Shown piece by piece: positions 47,901 to 59,900 of a stretch of DNA of 64,000 nt. The first letter of the stretch is position 1; each line of letters begins with the position of its first letter. The DNA comes from Schistosoma haematobium (lineage: Eukaryota; Platyhelminthes; Trematoda; Strigeidida; Schistosomatidae), in contig NC_067195.1 of NCBI RefSeq assembly GCF_000699445.3, forward strand, positions 20,221,287 to 20,285,286, read 5' to 3'. The position numbers and the translations under genes are program-made. A model generated the notes under the pieces. That model worked only from the letters and a program-made list of their open reading frames with translations. It did not search any database and was not told where the DNA came from.

Positions 47901-50900
47901 TACGCTTCGTGTATCTGGAAGCCTTGATTCTGCTTCCCGTGGCCTCGCCGGCGTAGGTATAGCATTGAGTCCTAGGGCAGAACTAGCTCTCTTAGAGTGG
48001 ATCCCAGTAGACAGTCGTTTGTGCGCTGTCCGACTAAACGGAACAGTAAGAATCCGAAAAGATAGGGACACTCGTCGTTGCCTCTTCGTCGTCTCTGCCT
48101 ACTCTCCCACTGACTGCAGCTCGGATGATGTAAAAGATGAGTTTTACAGAAAGCTTTCGGACCTTCTCCGAAAAGCTAAGCGATCGGATGTAGTAATAGT
48201 GGCCGGTGACTTTAATGCTCAAGTAGGTAAACTAAGCGATAGGGAAAGACACCTAGGTGGATCTTATGGTGTCGTGGCTCAGAGAACAGATAATGGCGAC
48301 TGTCTGTTGCAGCTATGCTCAGATAACCGCTTGTTCCGTGCAAATACTAACTTTAAGCATAAGGAAAACATCTTTTAACATGGCGACCCCCTAATTCGTC
48401 CCAACGTTGGACCCAAATAGATCACATCGCTATCAGCCACCGATGGAGGGACTCGATAGAAGACTGTCGCTCATTCTGGAGCACATGCTTAGATTCAGAT
48501 CATGCTCTAGTGCGAGCGCGTATTTGCCTGGGTCTTACTGGACGTAGGAAAGACGCTGCAAGGAAACCTCTTAGGGTCCTGTTTAATGATAGCCAAACTA
48601 AGAGTATATTTCAGGAACAACTAGAAAAACAGTAAGTAGCCATGTATGTGATGCCCACCCTGAGGCAGCATGGAATGATATCCGAAAAGCTGTGGAAACA
48701 GCAGTGATATCTGCTAGTAAGGTAAACTAGAAGGTTAGGGAGCAACACTGGATCGCAGCAGCATCTATCGCACTGATAGATGCTCGGAAACTCATTCCAC
48801 ATGGCTCTGAACATAATGAAGAGCGGAGTCAGCTTAAGCACAAGCTGAAAAGAAGCCTACGCAATGATCACGAACAGTGGTGGGTAGCGAAATCAAGAGA
48901 GATGGAAAAGGCAGCGGCAATAGGTAATAGCAGACAATTGTTCAGACTCGTTAAGGAAACCGGAATTAGGAACCCGGCCGTTAGCGAAACAATCTCAAAG
49001 AAAGGTGGACATATTATTCATTCTCAATCCAGGAGATTGGATCGATGGGCAGAACACTTTAGGGATCAGTTCAACTGGCCTTCAGTCACACTTTGGTTTC
49101 CCACGATCTCTAGTCAACCTGAATGGCAAGTTAATGTAGGTCCTCCGTCCCTTTACGAAGTTGAAAAAGCCATAGGAAATCTGAAGCAAGGGAGAGCAGC
49201 AGGCCCTGACAGGTTTACTCCTGAGATTTTTAAGGATGGTGGTCCAGTATTAGCAATGAGATTAACCGAGGTCTTAGGTAGGATTTGGGAACTGGACGTA
49301 ATCCCATCTGACTGGTCTCAATCACTGATTGTGCCAGTCTACAAGAAAGGTCAAAAGTCCTCTTGTGACAATCATAGAGGAATCAGTTTGACTAACATAG
49401 TGTCTAAAATATTAGCTTCAATAATACTTTGACGCCTAACCAAAGCTGGTGAAGAACACGTTAGAGAAAACCAGACTGGTTTTCGACCTGGACGAGGTTG
49501 TGTAGACCAGATATTCACACCAAGTCAGGTCCTAGAACACAGACACACATTCAGACGCCCCACAATCGTGGTATTTCTCGACCTTAAGACAGCATTCAAC
49601 TCTGTTGATCGTGAGGTTCTATGGTAGTGTTTGTCACTGAAAGAAGTACATTAACCTTATAAAGGCTCTCTACTCGAACACAACTGGTCGAGTGAGAGCT
49701 TATGGCGAACTGTCATCAGAATTGATTATCTCAAGTGGTGTTCGTCAGGGCTGTCCACTCTCTCCATTCTTGTTTAACTTTGTCATTGACGTGCTTTTAG
49801 AAATAACACTTTCCTCATCTAAATTTCCAGGAGTTGAACTTTTACTGGGAGATTCACCTATTGACTTAGAATATGCCGATGACATAGTTTTATTTGGCGA
49901 AGACGCTGACAAAATACAGAGTCTTCTGACCACTCTAAGCAACAATGGAAGCATGTTCGGGATGCGATTCTCTCCCTCGAAATGCAAAATGTTGCTTCAG
50001 GATTGGGTTACATCGACACCCGAACTAGTGATAGGGAGTGAAGTAGTTGAGTGTGTCGACCGCTTCATTTATCTTGGAAGTCTCATCAGCCCTTGTGGTC
50101 TGGTGTGTGACGAAATCTCAGCACGGATACAGAAGGCTCGACTAGCTTTTGCCAACTTGCGTCATTTATGGCGTAGGCGAGATATCCGTCTATCAACCAA
50201 AGGACGTGTTTACTGCGCAGGAGTTCGTTCCGTCCTACTTTATGGCAGTGAAACATGGCCGGTAAGAGTAGAGGATATCCGTAGGCTACTAGTATTCGTT
50301 CATAGGTGTCTTCGAAACATTGCTCGTATATCCTGGGACCATCGAGTAAGTAACACAGTTGTTAGGAAACGCGTACTAAGTAAGGATGGCGAATCGATTG
50401 ATGGAGTGGTGAAACTTCATCAGTTGAGATGACTGGGACACGTGTTACGTATGCCCAACGACCGACTGCCTCGATGTGCGATGTTTTGTTGTATAGGAGT
50501 ATGTTGGAAGAAAGCTAGAGGCGGCCAAACCAAAACATGGCACATGTCTATGAAGTCACTGACAAGTGGACTGAGTCATGTTGGTAGGTGTAGACTACCT
50601 GGTTGGGGACCACGAGATGATAGCAACCGATGGTTAGAGACCCTGAATGACATGGCTCAAAATCGTTTGCAATGGCGCAGGTGCATCCACTCTCTGTGTT
50701 CTCCCAAATTCTAATCTTCTGAATTCTTCATGTCCCTTTCTTTTTTCCTCTTCCCAAATTTATTTCACTGGATTATACTCTTTAAATAACATCTCCAAAC
50801 CCTGATGTTTCCGACTACTGCTTATACTCTTGCTACCTCTACCACTACGGGATTTGAATCGACAACTGTATCTCTGTGCTAATGTGGTATGGCAACTCGA

Positions 50901-53900
50901 ACTGATGTACGTACGTACGAAGTTCTACGTTGTTACTGACTGACTGACTGACTATTTTTGTTAATTATAAGTTTAAATTGTAAGGTAAATGAACTCATGG
51001 TTGATTTATTTCATTTTTTCGTGGAAATAATCAGTTCTATGTGCTTATTTTGACTAAACAAATTTTAATTTTCTCTTTTTTTCATAGCTTCTGCTGTACT
51101 TAACTCGAATTATTCTCGACGTAGCTTCTTGAGTAATTCTACAGTAACCCCTTCGTCTAATACACATTGGCATCATTCTACGACGTCATTTAATAGACAA
51201 CGCAATCCTAGTTCAAGCAGTACAAATTGTAACGTTTTTGGTAATAATTTATCCTTATTGTCATCTATAGCTTTAGGTTATCCAGATCCATTGATAAGTT
51301 ATAACCCATTTCTTTTGGATGATCCGGAATTATTAGTTTCAACAGGGAAACGTGTATTAAAACTTCCGAACTATTTGGTGAGTTGTTTAAATTATTCGTA
51401 CAATTGGTCGTCTATCATTTTTATGTAGCTGTTTTGTTACTGATGCTTACGTGACTGAGTGAATTGATGCAATTCAATAGTAATAAATGGTAAATTAAAT
51501 TAGAAAAAATAAACCAATTTAAGCTGCAATTGATCCTACCCAATACTTTATGTTTGATTGAACCTCACATTTGATCTGGGACTGTGGCAGTATTGATATC
51601 AAAGTTTATCAACTCTATACACTGATTAATCTGGTTTAAATATCTGTTTACCTTTCACTTTTATGGGAACATCTTTGTTAAGTGCAAGGAGAAAATAAAA
51701 CCTCTAGGAAATGTTATAATTAATTACACGTTTTTCCGACCTAACATTTTTTTACTTTATTTAATGGGACTATACTTTCTTATACAAAAATTTTGACTGG
51801 ACTGCGAATTATGGGAAGCATTCTAACTAGTACAGCCTAGTTGAGATCACTACCAAACGTTCTTCATTCTCTTACTGGTTAGATGTAGTCGATAGAAAAC
51901 CCTGTATCTAGGTTTTCAGCAGAACGGAGTAACTGTTTCTCATTTCTAATGATTGAACAGTTATACTTTTGTAAGATATTCACTGTTTGTCAACAGCTAT
52001 GTTGGTGAACAGTGCTCTCCATTTGGATTAAGCCAGTTTCAAGCAACGTAGGACCTGCGGTACATTTATGCATCGGTTCAAATTCCCACGCCATATGAAG
52101 CAAAACAGTAAGATGAAATTATCATGATAAATGCCAAAATAGTAAAATTAGTAACCATATCAGTGGTACTGAAAAACACTTAGCATAGGCTTTACGATAT
52201 AAGAAAAAAGATTTGTAGAACAAAAGTGAAAGACCGATTATGAGTCATTTCACCCAACGTCTACAATATCTTTCATAGTTATCGCGCGAACTCCAAACAC
52301 TTAGTCTGCACCTACCATCATAATTCAAGCCAATAGTCAGCGACTTCACGGACTGATGTCACGTCTTCGTTTAGCCGCCCCTAACTTTCTTACAGTCTTC
52401 TTCTATAGCAGCAAACATCGCACGTCTTGGTAAGCAGTGGGTGGTCATGTGTGATACATGTCTCAACCATCTCAACTGATGATTTGTGTGTTCTTTGTTT
52501 GATCTCATTTTAACGGTGAATCACTTCACACTGATTCATTGATTGAATCAACATCATACTAAACTTTCATAACAAGTGTATGAAATCACTCCTGGTCAAT
52601 TTTACCAATGTAAAGAATTATTCATCTTTTCATACACAAAACGTCGTTTCTGGTGGCTTATGGTTCCTCTTGATTTATCAAACTCAACGCAATATGTTCC
52701 ACCAAATTATACTTCTATCATTATGATTTATCTACTGTTTTTCAATTTACGTATACCATTACAGACTAGTGTTTTGGGATATATTCGACCGAATGAACGT
52801 AAGCGTGAAGTCAATCGACAATTCCATGAAAGATTTCCATCAATACAAATAACATTAACGAAATTGCGTAGCATAAAATTAGTATTGGTACAAATTGCTC
52901 AACGCGTTAGTTGTTCTTTTTTAATGTTTCTAATTGAGTGGTGTAGTTTTTAATTTATTTTTTGTGGTTTAATTTTTTACCGAGATACTTATATTCATTC
53001 AAATGAAATCAGGATATTTAAAAAATTTCAAACCTAACTTTTGTCTTAAATATCACTTCATTTCATGGCAGATATTCCTTAAAAATTGTTTTTGCGTACC
53101 TTCTTCTCATGAACCACCCGTGTTATTTGCATTTTTAAAAAAACATGCTCTTTATTCAACCGATCCACAGTGTTGCGCGACTTTCCACCATTGTCTTCAG
53201 TGAGTAACTGCTTCACAACAGACACGGATTGGACTCCATTGGTCACGGTTTCTCACCAGAACTCCAGGAAATCCATCTTGAAGCCAGTCACTAGTGAACA
53301 TAAATATATGTACTAAATCACCATGCATTGTTAATTAGGAGTCACTAATTTATCCCGATTTTCTTTTTGTGTATTTTTAGGAAACTGATTGTTGACATCC
53401 TTTGAATTTGACTTAATAATATTTTAACATTCTTTTCTTTAGATTATTATAATCTTAGAACCGCGACTCAATAATGTTTCACTGATTTCACTTACATTGT
53501 TTGTTATCCCAGCAAATTTATTTTTATTAAATCAGCCGAATAATAGTTTGATTTCAGCTCAGTTCTTTTTGAGTATATTGGGTTCATTATAGTCTCGTAA
53601 TTTTCTCATTCTCATCTACAATGACCGTCACCTAACAAGTTGACAATTTAAACCATAGAACGTCTATTGTAAAGTTGTTGTTGACCTTATGTCTCTATGT
53701 GCTTGTCCTTTTTCATCAGTCGAATGATCGATTAAACCAGATCTTATCCTCCTATTAATAGTAACTGAAACATACAAGTCTCGCGCATAGCAAATGAATT
53801 TTTCACCTCAATAAATATTTTATGTAAATTCGTTCAACTGTTTTTTAAAAATGAAATCATTAATCAATCTCTAACTTGTAAGGCTAAATTTACATACGAT

Positions 53901-56900
53901 ATCATTTTATACTTTGAAAGTTGAGCTACTTATATTCTATTTAGTAATATTATATATCTCATTAAATTGATATGGTATATATGTATGAAATTCTAATTTT
54001 CAGTTGTCTATGGACCTATGGATTGTTGCACATGCTCATGTGCTTTTCGAAAAATTAGTACTCAAGGTAATATTTTGTTCATTTTTGTTTGAATCTCATT
54101 GACATTTTAATGTCACTGATTGCTTTTCATTCACCATGAAAATGTACAAAGGGAACTAAAGGATTTATGCCAAGTTAACAAAAAATTATATTGCTTAATA
54201 TAAATTAATAAGGAAATATTAAAGTCAAGTAGTTATAACATGTACTAGTTTCTTTGCGCTAACGGCAAATAATGGTAATTGAACTTCATACTTATAACAA
54301 AAGGGGATAATTTCACGACCAGAATCACTATTCTTGATTGGCGATATAAGAAAAAGAAAGTATGGAATAAAAGTAATATATAAATATTCTAGTGATGCAA
54401 TCCTGTTGAAATTTTCAGTGTAGGTTATGTTGTCGTTTACTTTCCACTTCGTTCACAATGACTTTTGTCAGTAAATTCATTAGCTCTCGGAAATAAGTGT
54501 TATTTTTCAGAGACCCTATCGTTTTTGATGTTGTGTCATATGCAATCTCATTTTTTGAATATATAGGAGTCAACTTCCTATGCTTTGCAGATTGGTTGTT
54601 ATTTCTAAATATGTTTTCAGTCTATTTCCGAAATTCTCCTATCTGCTCACACGATATTTTCTAATTATTTGTAACCCTTTTAAATATCCCTTTCATTTGA
54701 TATATCTAGTGATGCATCACATGATTTTTGCGTACATTCACCTGAAATCATAAAGCGTTCCATATTTTTTCGGATTCGTTAGACATCGAGTGTACGTAGG
54801 GATGCTCTGACTAGGGCTGCAAGATTTGCGCAAACATGTTGGGCAGGGTCCCCACTTTTTCTAGAAGAAGTGTTCTGCTCTCTTACATAGGGATGATTTG
54901 TTTGGCAGGGTCGTCATACCACATAGTATTTTTGGTAGGCCATAGAGTCTGATAAGAGAGAGCAAAACACACGTTAGCAGGACGATTTCGAAGTTAACGT
55001 TTAGTAGTCAGAATCTGCATTCAACAACAAAGAATATGTTTTCTAACTATTCAGTATACAGGTACTTCATTTTATATGTCTATTTATCTGTCACTACTCC
55101 CTCTAATTTCTTCGATAAATCGGATTGCTTCATTTTTCTGGTCCGTAATAAGGAATATAGTATAATTTAACTACAAGTTTTCTCTCTCAGCTTGTACGAA
55201 CTACGTGAAAATAAATTACTTAATGATGCTTTATTCGAACACCGGAAATCCTCATAATTATTAATGTCTAACATGGTGAGATCGTGATCGAATTCTGTCT
55301 ATGGAAACTCAATGAAGATAGCATATATGCGTTCCAACAATGAAAAATTTTAACCTTCTCATGAAATTACCGATTGATGACTGCCTTTTCATTCGTTCGT
55401 AATATTAACCAACCTAGTTGATGTTATTTGGTTATTCTAATTAATAACAGCTAATAAGTAATTGTTCGGAGGGGTCGGTGGTGAAGACTGCTTTATTTCT
55501 CATAAATTCAACCACAATCGATTGAAAATAGGATCTTTATTTTGAAGATTTAGATCCACACACCTAAACTCGATTTTCATTCCTGGCTACTTGAAGTGTG
55601 TCACTTCAATGGCTAATTCTCAAACTCTTGACTTTTTGTAGATTAACTCACAAATTTATGTTTCCTCATGATCGTTAATGATAGAATATAAATTTTTCAG
55701 TGTTTATGAGACTTCAATTATTGATTATGAGGAGGGAGAAATGTTAGTGCGGTAGTATGAAATTTAATCATTGATGGTTGTTAATTGAGTTTTACAGTTG
55801 CATTATGCATCAGTTGTACTATACAACAACTATTTCAAAAATCAGATTATCTTATCTGTTAATTTTATGGTTCCTTGTTGTGTCTTTTGCTTCAATAAGT
55901 AACGAAATTTTTTTATTTTATCTCTTCCACTTCGGTTTATAGTTGTTTTTAACAAAATTGAATAGAAGATTATGTGCTTCAGCTTCACTTTTGATCAGTG
56001 CGAAACTGAATGATGTAAAAGGTTCACAATTATTCGGTTTACTTCAAGTAAGTTCTTGTATCTATACGTGGTTGATGTTCAAAGAATTCTTTAGGTGTTT
56101 TTGTTTGACTACGATTTTAAATTTCTAGCATAAAGAATAACGGCAAATATCTCTGTCGTTCTGTATTCTGACTGAAAAATATTTTTGAACACTATGAAAG
56201 TGAATAATGTCTTAACTATACCCTGGTATGGCCGAAAGTGGGGTGGGACCGCCCTCCCTCTCGAAATGCTCTCACACGGCCACGTGTATACAGCCTCTGC
56301 CAGGGAAGCCCTACTCACTGCCTTCTCATGGCAGGGGTGTTACTTACGAAAATGAGAGGACGAAAAGCGAATGTCCGGCGCTTTAACCGGATCCCAAACC
56401 AATGGTGTACATTGGCTCAAGTACCCTGAGGGAACAAATAGCGTATGAACCAATCGTTGGTCAACTGCAACCATGGGACTGCATCTACTTACGATGCTCC
56501 ACTGCCTTGTGGGCCAAACCTTTAGGTCAAAGGATCTGGGTGTGGCCCTCTAAGAAAACCACCTGTTTCGGTTTGGGCACCCGGGTAGTATCACAGCCCT
56601 CACACATATCAAGTGAGATTTGTGTGGCGCATATGTATTTGGTGCATCCTTGTACCAATATCTATGTGTTAAAATAAATAAAATAAAAATCATCAGTTTA
56701 TGCAGTTAGAAACCCTGGATCGCCTCTAGGAAACTCAACTTATGCATTCAAAAGAAGTCTATTCAGTTTCTCTATTTGAGTCATACGATACATAAGGCAC
56801 ATTGTAAATTCTTACCTCACAATCTACTTTGTATGTTTATTTCCTCCGTGCCTATTCTTAATTCGTGAATAATTTATTTTACGATGCTAGTTGTGACTCA

Positions 56901-59900
56901 ACAACGTACAATGAATTTGGCTATATCATTTTTAAATAACCTTTCAACTCTGTAAATGACACATTTTAGACGTCCATAATCTAGAATCAATGTAAAGTTC
57001 ACTTTTTTAACTCGTTACATTATCGAATTTACTTATGTATTTGTGTATGTATGGCTTATTTTGATCATCATAACACGATCCTGATGATAAAATCCCTTGT
57101 TTTCGAATTAAATATCTTGTTTTTGTTTTCTCGACTATCCCTATCTTTTAAATGATTAACGAAATTCGTCAACCTAGTTATTAATTATCCGTTTTTCACC
57201 ATTCATATCGCCCTTTGTTTTTCGTAGTTTCGCATTATAATCATTCAGATTCTATGAAATTTTCAAGATAATTGTTTATCCATACATTTTTTGTGATATA
57301 TATATGGCATTCGACTCTGTTGATCGTGAGGTTCTATGGCAGTGTTTGTCACTGAAAGGAGTACCAACGAAGTACGTTAACCTTGTAAAGGCTCTCTACT
57401 CGAACACAACTGGTCGAGTGAGAGCTTATGGCGAACTGTCATCAGAATTGATTACCTCAAGTGGTGTTCGTCAGGGCTGTCCACTCTCTCCATTCTTGTT
57501 TAACTTTGTCATTGACGTACTTTTAGAGATAACACTTTCCTCATCTAAATTTCCAGGGGTTGAACTTCTACCAGGAGATTCACTTGTTGACTTAGAATAT
57601 GCCGATGACATAGTTTTATTTGGCGAAGACGCTGACAAAATACAGAGTCTTCTGACTACTCTAAGCAACAATGGAAGCATGTTCGGGATGCGATTCTCTC
57701 CCTCGAAATGCAAAATGTTGCTTCAGGATTGGGTTACATCGACACCCGAACTAGTGATAGGGAGTGAAGTAGTTGAGTGTGTCGACCGCTTCACTTATCT
57801 TGGAAGTCTCATCAGCCCTTGTGGTCTGGTGTGTGACGAAATCTCAGCACGGATACAGAAGGCTCGACTAGCTTTTGCCAACTTGCGTCATTTATGGCGT
57901 AGGCGAGATATCCGTCTATCAACCAAAGGACGTGTTTACTGCGCAGGAGTTCGTTCCGTCCTACTTTATGGCAGTGAAACATGGCCGGTAAGAGTAGAGG
58001 ATATCCGTAGGCTACTAGTATTCGTTCATAGGTGTCTTCGAAACATTGCTCGTATATCCTGGGACCATCGAGTAAGTAACACAGTTGTTAGGAAACGGGT
58101 ACTAGGTAAGGATGGCAAGTCGATTGATGGAGTGATGAAACTTCATCAGTTGAGATGACTGGGACACGTGTTACGTATGCCCAACGACCGACTGCCTCGA
58201 TGTGCGATGTTTTGTTGTATAGGAGTATGTTGGAAGAAAGCTAGAGGCGGCCAAACCAAAACATGGCACAAGTCTATGAAGTCACTGACAAGTGGACTGA
58301 GTCATGTTGGTAGGTGTAGACTACCTGGTTGGGGACCACGAGATGATAGCAACCGATGGTTAGAGACCCTGAATGACATGGCTCAAAATCGTTTGCAATG
58401 GCGCAGGTGCATCCACTCTCTGTGTTCTCCCAAATTCTAATCTTCTGAATTCTTCATGTCCCTTTCTTTTTTCCTCTTCCCAAATTTATTTCACTGGATT
58501 ATACTCTTTAAATAACATCTCCAAACCCTGATGTTTCCGACTACTGCTTATACTCTTGCTACCTCTACCACTACGGGATTTGAATCGACAACTGTATCTC
58601 TGTGCTAATGTGGTATGGCAACTCGAACTGATGTACGTACGTACGAAGTTCTACGTTGTTACTGACTGACTGACGGATATTGTAAAGTATCAATAGACTA
58701 ATTACGAAAATCTGTTAATTTCATTGTGGTACTGTCAATAGAATACATTTATAGTAGGTTGTCTTGTAAATCCCCTGAATGCATATGTTGATGAAATTGA
58801 TGAATGGGTAATAGAATCGGAGTTTTTTTGCTGTGTAAATGAGTTACTTGATAAAATGTTATAATCCTATAGACTAAAATTATCAAGATGTGTTCCACTT
58901 ATTTTAAATTTTGAATGCATGTAACAAATGCTTGGGACTTCTTATTTCGATGTGGAGTGGTACTTTACATAGGAATAGATTGAAAATAATCTGGAAGGTT
59001 AAGCCTTACGGAAGAGGTGCAGGATTCATAGTCAGACACTTATTAACAGCCACAATATTTTATTTTGGAAGTTTGGTGACATAATCCGTGGCGTTATTGC
59101 AGCTATATTTTCTAGCTTCCAAGTCTTCCCAGTGTCAGTTTTATACTTTTTATTTATTGATCTCGTTTGTTCTCTTGGAATTATGTTTAGCTGTCCATTA
59201 TGATTGACGTTATTTGCCTTCTAGTGTTTCTTTTCTTATCTAAAACTTTTTAATCTATTGAGGCACAATTTACAACACGCGGATAACATTTAAGCAAAGA
59301 ATGTCACATAATTTATGAATGTTTGAAATCGTACTACTAATTATTTTATGAACTTTTTACAAAGCATCTGTTTATTTTGATACTAATTACGTTTCTAAAA
59401 CTTTGTTGAACAATAGATTGTTCATCTGTTCATGTGTAATATGAGTTTGTTATTGTCGGAAGTGATACCATTATTCTATTCTTGTCTGAGTCATTCTGGT
59501 ATGGAATTTCATTTTTTTATCTCATTTAGTTATCATATTTTGATATTCATCTTTTTGGTAGAAGATTCATTATCGCTTTTGTTGTATGTGGTCTTTTCAG
59601 CGTTCCTTTTCCTTTGTTTCTTTTTTTTAGGAATTGGAGACAGCTTTTCGTATCTCACGTCGTGATTTAATCAACACAGAATTAGATGTTGCATTAGGTT
59701 TAGAGTTTTCTCTAATTCCATCTGAATATGAAATTCTACCACATTATCAAAGGTTATATAAAAGTTTGAATTTAACTTTACCATTTCTACCGGCTGTGCT
59801 AACCACGAATAATACTATTAGTGTTAATTCTTGTGTTGTTACATCGAGTAATATAAATAATAATATTCATGATGATGATAATAATAATGTTAATATTAAC

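Larger units (their letters stand above)
47012..50950 (+). mobile_element. RTE-clade LINE, full-length copy B (CABLES intron 7)
   Basis: 3.94 kb in the sense of CABLES, flanked by a 12-bp duplication ACTATTTTTGTT (47,000-47,011 and 50,951-50,962). It starts CCCGATCG and ends in (TGAC)n. Same layout as copy A and nearly identical to it. Several stops and an 11-bp deletion are common to both; a lost A near 48,370 is its own. Confidence 0.95.

Noticed and set aside
52576..52764. Extension of CABLES exon 9 upstream to 52,576
   Set aside because: There is a proper acceptor (TTACAG) at 52,764, and the phase from exon 8 joins there. The upstream residues do not match the family.
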